Both the position numbers and the translations under genes were made by a program. A DNA stretch of 64,000 nucleotides from Macrothele yani (taxonomy: Eukaryota > Arthropoda > Arachnida > Araneae > Macrothelidae): NCBI GenBank assembly GCA_039090855.1, contig CM077027.1, positions 102,714,424-102,778,423 on the forward strand, in the 5' to 3' direction. Of the stretch, positions 1-11,169 are shown piece by piece. Numbering within the stretch: position 1 is the stretch's first letter; the number at the start of each line of letters is the position of its first letter. The notes below the pieces were generated by a model, which saw only the letters and a program-made list of their open reading frames with translations, was not told the origin of the DNA and searched no databases.

Positions 1-335
1 GTAGGGATTTCCCTTTTTTTCTTTTTTTTTTCATACATGTCATGTATCATCCTGCGCACAATGCTTTTATCAAAATCAGTCATTTCGCGCTTCGGCGCTT
101 TCTTATTTCATCTTTTACCAGGAATTGACTAAACCTCGCTTTAAGCAGTCTACTTCCAAATTATGTAAACAGTTCTCACTGAAACTCCTATATCCTCTGA
201 AGCACCTTTATTGGATTTTTTGACATCCACCTTCAGAGCCCCCTTTCGTTTTTCTTCGTCCATTATTACATTCCCAATAATTTCCCGAGCTTGGCTGTTT
301 AGGACTTTCCCAGCTTTCAGTGTGCTAAGTGCCAT
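1..335 (-). pseudogene. N-terminal remnant of an arthropod HTH/DDE-type repeat gene
   Basis: Read on the minus strand, 335-150 encodes a 61-residue stretch containing LNSQAREIIGNVI and IGVSVRTVYIIWK. Further on, about 108-1 encodes MTDFDKSIVRRMIHDMYEKK followed by a Lys-rich run and REIPT. From memory, this pairing (a REII-N-V helix, a TGVS-RTV helix-turn-helix, then a DFDK-RR-IH-MY-KKE-PT block) is typical of a widespread arthropod repeat family whose C-terminal part is a DDE endonuclease domain. The two blocks are not in one clean frame and the catalytic part would lie beyond the window start, so this is a fragment. The family assignment rests on motif recognition only. Confidence 0.45.
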
Positions 336-808
336 AGTTGTGTAATATTTATACTGGAATAAAAAAAGAAATAGGCAAAAAAATTATTAAGATACCCGTG
401 AGTAAAGATCTCTGGCCTTCTGCAAAGCTAGCTTAAGTAATCAATAACAGAAGTCGAAAGAACGCTTCCCTGATGTAAAAGAATCCCTTTACCACTTCAT
501 TCCCTCCCACAAAGACTATTTAACGAGGAGCTTGAAGCACAGGTAATCAACACTAAGGAACCCCCCCTCCCATCACTCTCTTTTCTCCCCCGCATCGCCA
601 TTGCTTCTTTAACGCTGCTCCAAGGTTGGAGATGTTTGGCTCCCGAAAAGATGCGTTGCTTACAATGCGAAGCAACCCTAAAACTGGTAAAGTAAGAACT
701 GCCAGATAATAATGAACGGACTATAATTTGTTTGAAACCTCAGAGATGTGAAGAACTTCTACGAGAAATGGCATGTCTCTCTGTATGACGGAGAATGCTT
801 CATGAAAG
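336..808. other. Intergenic, nothing recognised
   Basis: AT-rich DNA with no convincing ORF, RNA gene or repeat. It ends at the TA target site of the Tc1 element that starts at 811. Confidence 0.5.
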
Positions 809-1016
809 TACACTCATCGTCAAAAAAATAGTTGCACTCAGAAGGAAGCAACCGACAGGAATGAAACTTGGTGGGTAGGTTTGACATCGTGAGACATGCA
901 AATGATTCAAGTATCATGCTCAGCAGTGCATGTGACGCAAGCAAGGAGGGATCGTTGCGTATGCTTGTCATTTGGACACGTGCTGTTTTGTCAGTTGCAT
1001 CCTTTGTAAGTGAAAT

Positions 1017-2022
1017 ATGCCTCGGAGAAAAGTTCGGAAGCAATTCGAGCATTTGGAGGAGTTCGAGAGGGGCCGCATCGTCGGGCTCCGGGAAGCGGGA
1101 TGGTCTTATTGCCGTATTGCACGCCATACCACTAGAGCGGATATCACCATAGTACGCTGTTGGCGGCAGTGGATAGAACAAGGCACGCATCAGCGACAAG
1201 AAGGGTCTAGGAGACCAAGACGAACCACGGAGAGAGAGGACCGACGGTTGTTCGACATGCGCTAAGTGACCCAACAGCCACGATTGTGGATATTGAACCA
1301 GCAGTGGTGCCCTCCATGCATCGTCCGATTAGTGCCAGCACCATTGGCAGACGGCTACATGACGAAGGACTACACGCACGCAGACCGTTACGACGACTGC
1401 CCTTAACACCATTGCATCGTCGCCAAAGGCTGCAATGTGTCGTGCCAGACTCTCCTGGAGCCACTCAGAATGGCAGTGGGTGATCTTCAGTTACGAATTC
1501 CGCTTTTGTCTTGGAGGAGACGACCAATGAATCCGTATGTGGAGCCACCTTGGGCAGCTCCGAGATGAACGGTTTGTTGTCGAGAGTCACGCGTCCGGAA
1601 GGCCTGGTATCATGGCGTGGGGTGCAATTGCCTACGATGCCAGATCACCTTTGGTGTTCATTACAGGCCCTTTGACAGCCCAATATTACGTTGTTGAGGT
1701 CCTGCAACCAGTGGCCCTACCTTTTCTGAACGCTCACTCAGGTGTACTTTCCAACAGGACCACGCTCATATGCATACTGCTGCTGTCTCGAGAGCTTGCC
1801 TTCAAGGCACTGACACTCTGCCATGGCCAGCCGCATCTCCAGACTTATCGCCGATTGAAAAGGATGTGTGAAATGCTATTAGATGCGCTATCCACACTCC
1901 ACCCCTACTGCAAAATCTGCAAGAACTGCGTGAGAATATTCAAGCTGCATGGGATGGCATATCGCAGGACACCATTAAGAACCTGTACAACTCCATGCCG
2001 AGACGCCTGGCATGCTGTGTGA
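1017..2022 (+). pseudogene. Broken Tc1-family transposase (element 1)
   Basis: The start MPRRKVRKQFEHLEEFERGR at 1017 and the HTH helices up to WRQWIEQG (to about 1190) give a Tc1 N-terminus. The frame breaks at about 1262. A piece at 1320-1480 reads ISASTIGRRLHDEGLHARRP, and 1537-1750 carries GIMAWGAIAYDARSPLVFI. The catalytic C-terminus (QQDHAHMHTAAV, then SPDLSPIE) sits in a shifted frame at about 1750-1860. By my count 32 residues separate the second Asp from the Glu, not the usual 34. Several frameshifts and stops make it inactive. It closely resembles the transposases at 18.4, 22.1 and 50.2 kb. Confidence 0.8.
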
Positions 2023-2198
2023 GCAAACAAGCAAACATGGCGACCCGAAACCATACTGAGAGACACTGCTTATTGGTGTGTAGCTCAATAAATATTGTCC
2101 ATATCTGTCTCAATGTTTAATCATGTTTTGTTCCTGGTAAACTTTAACCTTTCTCCCGAATGGCATTACAATCCGTCACTTCCTTTTGGGTGCAACTA

Positions 2199-3728
2199 CA
2201 CTGCTGGACAATTGCTAAGGACGGATCATAAACGGCTATATAGCACATAAAAAAGTAAGTGTGGTTGGATGCCAAGTGAAATAAAATAATGTCAGAATGC
2301 CAGGACATTACAATAAAGACAATTTATTGTGATCTGAAATCCAGAAGGCTTTGGAGCGTGTTCAAGGGACAAACAGGCCATTTTGTGCAGAATACGTAAA
2401 CGTGAAAAAATGCAGTTACCGTCCGCAGGCGTTCCGGCGTAAGATGTCAATACGGGATATGGCCACCATAGAGGGCGATGCAAGATTCCACACGTCGTGT
2501 CATGCTTTGCACAACATTATCAAGCAGCTGTTGGGGTAATTTATCCCATTCCTCTGTCAGTGCACGGAAGAGGGTGTCCTTGTTTATTGGAGGGCATTGG
2601 CGATCAGCAAGACTCCTCCCCAAAGCATCCCACACATTTTCAATGGGATTCAGATCTGGAGAACGTGCTGGCCATACGAGGCGTTGAATATCCTCACTCT
2701 CAAGACACTCCTGGACAGCGACTGTTCGATGACATGTTGCGTTGTCGTCCATGAAAATGAATCTATCACCGACAGCACCACGGAACATGCGAACATGAGG
2801 TAGCAGAACATCATTAATGTGTCGTTGGCCAGTCATAGTCCCAGTTGGAAGCACATAGAGGGACGTACGGCCATTGATCATGATGCCAGCCCATACCATG
2901 ACACTACATGTCGGATATCGGTCCCTTTCCTGTATGTTTGCTGGACAATATGCAGTACCACTATCACGCCAAATCAGTTGTCGTCGACAATCAGACGATA
3001 GACTGTATCTACTCTCATCTGAGAAGAGGACAGCAGACCAGTCGTTATCAGTCCAATTGCGATGTTGATGGCACCATTGCAAACGGGCGGTACGGTGACG
3101 TCTGGACAATGGGATGCACACAACAAGACGGCGGGCGTGTAGTCCTCCTTCATGCAAACGTCTGGCGACAGTTTTTCGGGAGATCCGCTTGCCAGTAGCA
3201 GCCATAAACTGATTTGCTACCACACTAGCTGTGCTGCGCCGGTGTCTTTTTGTTGATAGCACTCTGTACCGATCTTCTGCTGGTGTCGTACTGCGAACAC
3301 GACCTCCCCCGTGACGTTTGCTACACTCTCCATTTGTTTGAAATGATTTCCAAAGCCTTGAAAAAACACTGTGGCTGACGTCGAACTCCCTGGCAACATC
3401 TGTTATTTTTCGCCCTTCTTCAATCTTGTCAATAATACGGCCACGCGTAAAATCATCTAGGCGATGTCGGGAAGACATAATGAAAATTGCAAGTTCGTCA
3501 ATTGATTCTTTCCCTTTCAACTTTGCGTTTGACCAATAAGCGTCAAATCCTTTATATCTCTTCTCAGCGCTATGATGTCACGAACAAGTTCAGCAATCCA
3601 AAATTTGCATACGCACAACACGTCTTACTGTATCCCGCACTTATGCTAATTTCCACATTTTCCTGCCTTCCATTTTATGGTTGCTATCGTTGCTATTGTC
3701 ATCCGTCCTTAGCAATTGTCCGGCAGTG
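2199..3728 (-). mobile_element. Tc1-like element 2, apparently complete, nested in element 1
   Basis: Terminal inverted repeats of at least 30 bp begin CACTGCTGGACAATTGC at 2199 and end GCAATTGTCCGGCAGTG at 3728. The target duplication TA is at 2197-2198 and 3729-3730. The transposase lies inside on the minus strand and is open. The two repeats differ at only about one or two positions over 30 bp, so the insertion is younger than its host element. Confidence 0.92.
2447..3478 (-). CDS. Tc1-family transposase, intact (DD34E)
   Basis: An open frame of 343 residues, counted from the methionine of MSSRHRLDDFTRGRII at 3478. An upstream in-frame ATG at 3520 would add 14 residues, but family members usually start at the SSRHRL-like site. 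An N-terminal paired HTH (residues about 5-110) is followed by the DDE domain. The first Asp is in LFSDESRYSL, the second in FMDDNATCHRT, and the Glu in SPDLNPIENVW. I count 34 residues between the second Asp and the Glu, the classic Tc1 spacing. It ends YGGHIPY. Such enzymes excise and reinsert the element at TA dinucleotides. No stop or frameshift is visible, unlike every other Tc1 copy in the window, so this copy could still make protein. Confidence 0.9.
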   Translation of the reverse strand: MSSRHRLDDFTRGRIIDKIEEGRKITDVAREFDVSHSVFSRLWKSFQTNGECSKRHGGGRVRSTTPAEDRYRVLSTKRHRRSTASVVANQFMAATGKRISRKTVARRLHEGGLHARRLVVCIPLSRRHRTARLQWCHQHRNWTDNDWSAVLFSDESRYSLSSDCRRQLIWRDSGTAYCPANIQERDRYPTCSVMVWAGIMINGRTSLYVLPTGTMTGQRHINDVLLPHVRMFRGAVGDRFIFMDDNATCHRTVAVQECLESEDIQRLVWPARSPDLNPIENVWDALGRSLADRQCPPINKDTLFRALTEEWDKLPQQLLDNVVQSMTRRVESCIALYGGHIPY

Positions 3729-3755
3729 TATTTCTTTTTCTGAACCATGAGTGTA

Positions 3756-6266
3756 TAAAACAGATCGGGTCAGGCCGGTCTGAGCTTTCAAATTAAGACT
3801 CGTGCAGACCTCTACCTCTTTGTTCCTTTGTATCTCCAGCTTAATGTGACTTCCGAAGCGTATGAACCCACTCCAAATCGCACAGCTTAACCAGTTGGCT
3901 ATTCCTACATCGAGCATCCTAACAAATGACGCATTCGTGCTCGTTTCGGATCCAAATTGTTGAATTATGAGAGGACAGCTTCTCCTAAACTTTGTAGTTT
4001 CCACACGAACATGGAATACTAATTCATACTCATCTCTATATCATACGCACACTCTTTTTTCTTTACTCTCGGCAACAATCTTTTGCTTTATTTTTCCAGA
4101 TGTAATTTGAATGCTAACAATAAAATTATTATCAGACTTAGGTTAACAATAAATATACTGGATTTAGGGAAATCCTTGTTAGTGAAATATCAGTTGAGAG
4201 TGTGTTGTTCTCAAGTCAAGAAGTGGCAAGATTTGTCGAGCCTATAAAGCGAATTCAAGATGGCAGCGATAGTAGTATGCTGTCTTACAGCAGTCAATGA
4301 GATATGGTCAGTATCCTGCAATTTTCATTTTACCGTATCTATTGACTGTTTATTTATCAATTCGTTTAATCTCTCAGTTCGGTATTTATAACGTTGGCCA
4401 TTCTCATTTCTTCTTTCTTTTTCTTCTTCTTCTTCTTTTTAGTATGGAGTGTGCAAATAATGACTTAATCCCTTTTTCTACTCATACGGACTGATTTTAT
4501 ACACAGACAATCATGCATAGTAGCAGATTCCTGAACTTCGCTGTGATACTGGGTAACTGGGGTTGGCGCAATAGCCTTGGGTTGGCGTCTGTTGGGTGCC
4601 CATTTAGCTGACAATCTATCTTTTCCTTTCGGAGCATATAAATAATATTTCAGATGTTTTTCTACTCCAACGAACGTATAATAGAATCAGGTAACGCTGC
4701 ATTGCAGACTAGTGAGATTAGCTCTGCTACGAAGTAGCGGTGATCGGATTTCTTTCCGCATCCATGTTAGGCTTAAGTAGTGATGATGAGTCATCGATAA
4801 CTTCATCATGGCAATGAACTCGCATTCACGTTTTGATTATTTACAGTGTGGGTTCCTTGATTTTTGAGATAAAAGAAACAATCGCTGTGATTTATGGCGC
4901 ATTACCTGAAACAAGGCTAACATGAAAGAAGAAAGAGCTCAAATGACTTGTTCCGTGAAGGGACACGATTCACTCCGACATTATAGTAATAGAAACTCAG
5001 GTTTAATGCTACAGTATTTGAATAACATAAAATTGAAAGAAAACATCTATAGCCATCGTAAACAAGTTTCTGATGCAAACAAAGCTGACCGGAAAAGGTG
5101 TTTTTCGTAATAGGCAGAAATGCCAAGCCAATTTTTCAGGGTAATACTTATTCAGATGCAGAGACAGGTCCCTAATAAGCGGGCTATGTGATCATTAGAA
5201 GCCTCGCTTTCCCAGTGAACTCAAATTGCTCTCTCAACTTCTAATTCTTATAATTCGTCCACAGTATCGTTTAAAAAACCAATCGTGGTCTTCGCTATAT
5301 GAAAGAATTAAAAGAATGACTGCAGTGGGCATGTAATACTGTATATACATTATCTGTAACCCAAAACAAAGAGACAATGTAATGTGAAGCGCACGAGAAA
5401 TAAGAAAATTTGCTTTGCTAAGAGCGGGAAAGATCAGTTAAAAAGAATTCCATGCGAGCCAAAGAAGAAAAATGATATTTCACTACTACCGAAAGGGTTA
5501 ACCGAGAAACTGAATGATTATAAGAAAGATAGTGCAATCCCATGAAGAACTGTAGGGAATAAAAATGTGCGAATGTGAATTAAAACGGTGTGACAAATGA
5601 TTTTGCTAATAAAAGAGAAAACCCGAGGAAACAATTTCCTTTAAAGGAAACAACCACCGACTTTCCATATTCTGCATGATTTAATTGTTTCCAGCCGAGA
5701 TGTAATAATGAAGAAAACAGAAAGCAAATTTAACGCTTATTATTGTAAAAGAAGTTTGTTCTCTCGACTTCTGATACGTAAATGCACTTCAGTCTCTATC
5801 AGCATGTAACGTACTGCTGAGGCGACGCGAAAGTCAAAACGGTAAGTTGTAGGGATAAGCCAGGCTCGTTGTAGTGCCGTCGGGAGAACAGTTGGCTACG
5901 GGTGAAGAAGACCGAAGGGAAGCGAGGAGATGTGCGTCCGAATCTCATCACCTGCGAAAAGGCTTAATTTTTACAAGCTATTCTCCGCCCACTGCTGCAC
6001 AAAGCATGTCTAATGCTTTTTTACTGCTGACAGTCTCTTCGCCAGGTGGTTCCTTCATTCTTCAGTTGTCCCTTACTGTGCCATGGGTCTTTTCCTTTTA
6101 TTGGAAAGTTACTTGATAATAGCAACCGCCCATCTACCGTTATTCATTGTAGCTACACCTCCGGTCCATCTCCACTTCATTCATTTCATGATGTACTTGA
6201 TACTTAATGTCTTTGGCTGCTGTGTTTGATATGATCTAGGAGTTCGTTTTCCGGTATATCAGTATA
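3756..6266. other. Intergenic, nothing recognised
   Basis: About 2.5 kb with no convincing gene. It contains a pyrimidine-rich tract ending TTTTTAG at 4441, without a good exon after it, and a donor-like CG|GTAAGT at 5841 that could close an untranslated exon of the host gene. Otherwise AT-rich sequence. Confidence 0.4.
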
Positions 6267-8375
6267 CAGGGTTAAAAGGAAAGTCTGTGATCAGTCCAAT
6301 ATCTCACGAACTATGGCAGTTAGCGATTTACTTCTTGTGCAGTTGTATAGGAAACCCCATATGGCGCACACATTAACACAACGAGGGATCCCCTCGCCCC
6401 CTTTTTTGGGAGGTGAGGTGGCTATCACGTTCCCCTTTGCAGATAGGGCAAAACAGTCAATTACAAACTTGTTCAGCGAGGGAAAATTAGTACATAAATG
6501 CTTTTGTCCCATAACTAAAGATGGGAAGGGGATTCTCCAAATGCGAAAAAAGTGGAAATCTATCTGAGTCGCTGTGTCCGAAGCATACTTGCATAGATTT
6601 CAAATGTAGTGCTTTCTGCTCCGTCGTCAGGATACAAAAAAGACATGCGTGGTGGGTATGCCAACACTTCGTGAACTAGTGACGAGCGGGAAGTCGAACG
6701 CTTTGCCACGTACGCAAGTCAATTAGATGTGCATACAGTTTTCCTATTGGATGAGTGTTACGCCACTTTATACTATTTCTCCTTGTTTCAGTGTATTTTT
6801 TACTGTATTGGACATCAAAGTCTGATATTGAATATATCAAGGAAATGCGTTTTATTTCAGAACAAGAACTATTGATAAGGTTTGAAGGAAAAGTTTTCCT
6901 TTGTGCTTTCGTTTACTAAGAACTTACCAGTTTAGAAGGTTAGCAAGAAGCTGCCGTCAATCTGTAAACCTTATACGTAAAGTACAAACCCTAATATCGG
7001 CGTTTACGAACGAGGAATTATGCGAAATAGTCATCATTTATGGCGAGTGCTGCCAGACATCAGGATTATAAGACCATCAGACATGTAGTCTAACGCCTGC
7101 GCGACACCGGTAGCGTCAACCACCGCTCACGCACAGGAAGGCCAAAACGGGACGATGCGGATATTGTGGCGTACGTATTTGCAATCCCCACAGCAGCGCA
7201 AATGAAGTTGCCCGGGAAAGTGGATTAAGCCAGGAGCGTGTATTACAAGTTTTGCACAAGAACCATATGCATCCATATTTATTTCATCCGCAGCAGACAC
7301 TGTGACCTGGAGACGCGGAGAAAAGACGACATTTTTAATGTCATGTTTAATGCTTTAGAAGAGGACCCAGAGTTTCTGCCAAACATTTTATGGACATATT
7401 AGTCACGCTTCACACAATATGGCGTTGTGAATACGCATGATGTACACTACTGAGCACAGGAAAATTCCAATTGGACGAGAGAGACACATCATTAAGTGAG
7501 ATGGTTCACCAACGTTTGGTGTGACATTTCGGGAAACCAGCTTGTAGTATCTTTTTTATACAACGCAACTCTGAATGGTGAACGATATTTACATTTCCTT
7601 CAAACAAATGTAATGGATTTCTTGGACAATGTACCATTACAACCTTTATTCAACATGTGGTACCAGCACGACGGGGCACCACCACATAAGAGCGCACACA
7701 TATCAGCATGGCTAAACGATGTGTTTGACCGGAGATGGATAGGACCAGAAGGTCCCGTAGCATGGCCTCCGCGCTCACCAGACCTTAGCTCTCTGGATTT
7801 TTCCCTTTGCGGCCATCTTAAATCACAGGTGTATGCAACACCACCGCTAAATGCAGCAGATCTGCAAAAGCGTATAACATCCGCCTGTGCCTCTATTGAT
7901 GAGGATGTGTTGCAACGCATGCTCGGTCAGCTCGTAGAACGCTTGCAGGCGTGCATCGTTGCTGAAGGGCAACATTTTGAGTATGCAAACACGTAAGTTG
8001 TATTTTCTAAACTAATAAAATCTCTACAGTATTATTCATCCACATTTTGTAGCTTTGTCTAAATACTTGGTTGTTGCTTCCGGATGTTGTGATTTTCTTG
8101 GGGCCACATTCCCGGTCCTCTTTCATCTTTTGTTATGGGATAAAAACATTTTTGTACTATTTTTGCCTCGTTAAACAAGTTTGTAATTGACTTTCTTGCT
8201 CTATCTGCAAAGGGGGGCGTGATATCACCCTTACCCCCCAAAAGGGGGCGAGGAGATCCCTCGTGGTGTTATGTGCGCCATAGGGTGTTTTCTATACAAC
8301 TGTGCTGGAAGTAAGTCGCTAACTGCCATAGTTCGTGAGATATTGGCCTGATCACGGTCTTTCCTTGTAACCCTG
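6267..8375 (+). mobile_element. Rosa/visitor-like DD41D element with long terminal repeats
   Basis: The left end begins CAGGGTTAAAAGGAAAG at 6267 after TA. The right end finishes CTTTCCTTGTAACCCTG at 8375 before TA. The inverted repeats continue inward imperfectly for about 260 bp (about 6267-6530 and 8108-8375) and include the GGCGCAC and GAGGGATC blocks on both sides. A broken transposase with a D-41-D spacing lies between. Confidence 0.85.
7020..7996 (+). pseudogene. DD41D mariner-superfamily transposase, broken
   Basis: The clean part is 7496-7996. It carries YQHDGAPPHKSAHISAW, then GPVAWPPRSPDLSSLDF. I count 41 residues between the Asp of HDGAPPH and the Asp of SSLDF, which matches rosa/visitor (DD41D) transposases rather than Tc1 or mariner. 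Upstream, 7020-7490 shows HTH-like pieces such as HRSRTGRPKRDDADIVAYV with stops. The region expected to hold the first catalytic Asp is damaged (a stop precedes SRFTQYGVVN near 7400). The reading frame ends with EGQHFEYANT. It is not functional. Confidence 0.8.
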
Positions 8376-8381
8376 TATATA

Positions 8382-9621
8382 CACTATATTGACAAAAGTC
8401 ACCGGACACCCCTTCAAAAGCAAATTAACGGATCCGCTGCTTTGTTAAGAAGCGCGGTACAGCTGCAAACGGTATAAAAACAAGCCTGCAGCTGACCGCA
8501 ATCATATCGCACTGTGAGGTTGAGTGAAAATGTCGCGGCGGGAGAGAACTGATTTTGAGAAAGGAAAGATTGTTGTGTGTTATATTAGTGGGTTGTCCAT
8601 AAGAGAAACCGAGAGGCATTTAAACATACCCAAGTCAACTGTTTTGGATGTACTGAATAAGTGGAAGACACATGACGTGCCTGAAGAAGCAAAACGTACC
8701 AGCAGACCAAAGAAAATCAGTGATAGAGGACGTCGAAGCCTCAGGAGAGTCGTTACAGCTAATCCATGGAGTTCTGCATAAGACCTCAGTGTACAGGTGA
8801 GTAAAAATGCTGGAACCTCGGTATGTACACGTACCATTCACTGAGAATTTCATTCCATGGGTTACCGTGGCCGTGCAGCTGCTCGTAAGCCTTTCATCTC
8901 CGCTCGGAATGCTACTCGTCGTTTAGCATGGTGTAAAGAACATTTATCGTGGACCGTAAATCAATGGAAATGGGTCCTATGGACTGATGAATCCAGATAC
9001 CCACACACGGCCATCAGACTCATGGCCGTGTGTAGGTATGGCGGCAGCCGGGAAAACGCTATTTACCACGGTGTACTGTTCCTACGGTCAAGTTTGGAGC
9101 TGGCAGTGTACTCGTGTGGGGGTGTTTTTCGTGGTATGTTCCTGGCCCATTGGTCATCGTGGACAAACCTGCTAACCAGCACGTCTACCTCGATATTCTG
9201 GATAATTATGCCCTACAAACATTGTGCCAATACTATCCAACCGAGCCTTGTTGGTACCAGCAGAATAATGCACCGAGCCATAAAGCAGGGACTGTTATGG
9301 CGTAGTTTGACGATAATTCCGTATCGTGTGTGTACTGGCCAGCACAGAGCCCTGATCTTAATCCCACAGAGCCCGTATGGGATGAATTAGAGTGCCGCCT
9401 AATAAGTTTGGAACCAAGGTCTACTACTAAGCAACAGTTAGCGGAAGCATTATGTACTCAATTGAAGTGGATACCTATCGCTGTGTTCCAAACCCTTGTC
9501 GAAAGCATGTCTCGAAGGATGCATTAAGGCCAAAGGTGGACCTACACCGTACTAATGCACTTCAATAAATGCTATGTTGTGTTTCTCTTCTAGGTGTCCG
9601 ATGACTTTTGTCAATATAGTG
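8382..9621 (+). mobile_element. Tc1-like element (family MSRR), copy 1
   Basis: The ends are CACTATATTGACAAAAGTC (8382) and GACTTTTGTCAATATAGTG (to 9621), flanked by TA. It lies only a few bases after the DD41D element. A second copy of the same family lies at 34258-35493 in the opposite orientation. Confidence 0.92.
8530..9536 (+). pseudogene. Tc1-family transposase, broken (MSRR family)
   Basis: It starts MSRRERTDFEKGKIVVCYIS at 8530, a typical HTH start. A TAA at 8779-8781 and a TGA near 8839 interrupt an otherwise continuous frame that goes on through GYRGRAAARKPFI and LWTDESRY (first catalytic Asp, about 8985). Frameshifts follow. The second catalytic position reads QQNNAPSHK, so Asp is replaced by Asn. 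The Glu is kept in SPDLNPTEPVW (about 9350), with a 34-residue spacing. The C-terminus ends at SRRMH near 9527. Stops, frameshifts and loss of a catalytic Asp make it inactive. Confidence 0.85.
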
Positions 9622-9623
9622 TA

Positions 9624-10599
9624 TATATGTGCTTTGTCCTCTCCCAAGTCTCCAAGCTTTCGCACATCAACTAGATGGCTTTTTCAAGGAAGATCTTCCT
9701 GAAGTCTTGTGAGAAAGTTTGGAAACTTTGGTTTCTATTCTACTCCAATAAATTCGTAGCTTCCTTGAAACAGCCATCCCATTGAATTGCGAAAGCTTAG
9801 AAACTTTGATTTCTATTATGTGGCAATAAATTCGGATTACTACCTAGTATAGTTACACTATGTATTTTAAGTATAGGTGTAAAGTTTCTTGTGTTATTAT
9901 TCAGAGGGCCTTCATTACCCACTAAATTTACCGTCTTTTATCCTAGAGTTATAAATTATTTCTAAACTGCCAGCGTTTACGAATGCTTTGAAGCTGGACT
10001 CACTTATTAAACTTTGTATCACTCTTAAATGAGAAACAAAGGGTACTAAACACCTGTGTGCCTGAAATTTTAAAGAAAGCTAAAGCTAATTAAATACGTT
10101 CTTTTGGAATTTTTCCGTATAGAAAGCTCTCTCTATCTCTCTCGCGACATCAACGTTCGCAGTCACTTCACTGAATAATAGCCGAAGGTATTTCAAATCC
10201 CGAAATTTTCTGCTTCGGAAACAAGACAGCATTCGATTTAAAAATAAAATTATTTCTGTGGACATCTTTTTATTCGGTGTGCATTATTTTTGGGGAGAAG
10301 TGCTTCATTATTTCATTCTACTTGGGTGTTAACAAAGACCCAGAGGACCCTCATTACCCATTAAATTTACCGTCTTTTATCTACTGAACCATGCATTCAA
10401 TATTCTTGAAGTAGTACTTGTAGTAATCACTCTAGACTCTTGATCGTTGTTCACTAGAGCGAATTATAGGTGAGTTAATACAATTTGTCTCTGCAGATTG
10501 GGAAATACATGAGCTCAGAAATAATTGTGTTACGAAGGTGTATTCTGGCGTGGGAAACTGATATATATATTTTTTTTTCGTTTAATTTTTCATTCACAG
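9624..10599. other. Non-coding, with small inverted and direct repeats
   Basis: 9655-9692 (starting AGCTTTCGCA) pairs imperfectly with about 9757-9794 (ending TGCGAAAGCT). Two related blocks of about 35 bp containing GAAACTTTG and AATAAATTCG lie at about 9721 and 9793. A direct repeat of about 40 bp containing AAATTTACCGTCTTTTATC is at 9903-9942 and 10342-10381. No gene was seen until the exon at 10600. Confidence 0.5.
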
Positions 10600-10723
10600 G
10601 AGATATATTTCCGGTGCTCCTCGGCAAAATATGGAGCAAATAAATGACGAAAATGGTACTGGCGAGCCGAGTGCTCCATCCCCTGCAGATGTCGAGCTCC
10701 CCCAGGACCAAAATGATCCAATT
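10600..10723 (+). CDS. Host gene exon A, probable first coding exon (unknown protein)
   Basis: A pyrimidine-rich tract ending TTCATTCACAG (AG at 10598-10599) precedes a segment open for 41 codons, which ends exactly at a strong donor ATT|GTAAGT (10724). The ATG at 10631 sits in a good context (AAT ATG G) and would start MEQINDENGTGEPSAPSPAD, an acidic and proline-rich segment ending QDQNDPI. The exon ends in phase 0 and joins in frame with the segment at 26093. If the upstream 30 bases are untranslated, the protein starts here; otherwise coding exons lie further upstream. I do not recognise the protein. The call rests on splice signals, open frame and phase agreement, not on homology. Confidence 0.55.
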
Positions 10724-10771
10724 GTAAGTAAATGTGACTATTATTGAACGATTGTAAGTAAATGTGACTAT
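10721..10771 (+). repeat. 30-bp tandem duplication of the exon A splice donor
   Basis: ATTGTAAGTAAATGTGAC occurs at 10721 and again at 10751, so two identical GTAAGT donors lie 30 bp apart. Use of the first keeps the frame into exon B. Use of the second would add 10 codons, including an in-frame TGA. Confidence 0.8.
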
Positions 10772-11169
10772 ATTGCAAAGGAATTATATAGAGGAATCCT
10801 TCTAGATTCGACACACACAAACACACACACAAACACACACATACTGTGTAGCATCTTTTCTGTTATATGTATTAGTGACTTTCGTGAAATGGAATTAATT
10901 ACGTCTTATTTTGCTGACTCGTACGAATCGCCACAAGAGGCAGACGGGGTGAATACCCAACCAAAACCCTGGTTACAATGGACTCAATTCATCCAGAACA
11001 TTCTTGCTGAATCTCTTCAAGTACATACCAGGGTGTTGAAAACATCACACAGAACCACGTTACGGTGATAGCAAAGAAGACGTGATCAGCTGCGTCGCGT
11101 AAATGTAGAGATAGTCGACTTTGCGCCGTGAACGAATATACACTGAAGAGCAATTGAATTAGAGACAGC

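Larger units (their letters stand above)
811..3753 (+). mobile_element. Tc1-like element 1, split by a nested Tc1
   Basis: The left end starts CACTCATCG after a TA at 809-810 and continues with TAGTTGCAC and AGAAGGAAG. The matching right terminal repeat is split: GGTGCAACTA lies at 2189-2198, and the outer end finishes CATGAGTG at 3753, followed by TA. The two halves are separated exactly by element 2 (2199-3728) at a duplicated TA. The interior encodes a broken transposase. Removing element 2 would leave about 1.4 kb, the usual Tc1 size. Confidence 0.85.

Noticed and set aside
4420..4500. Splice-acceptor-like tract followed by ATG at 4443
   Set aside because: Only 17 codons follow, with no donor, and no phase link to the host gene exons.
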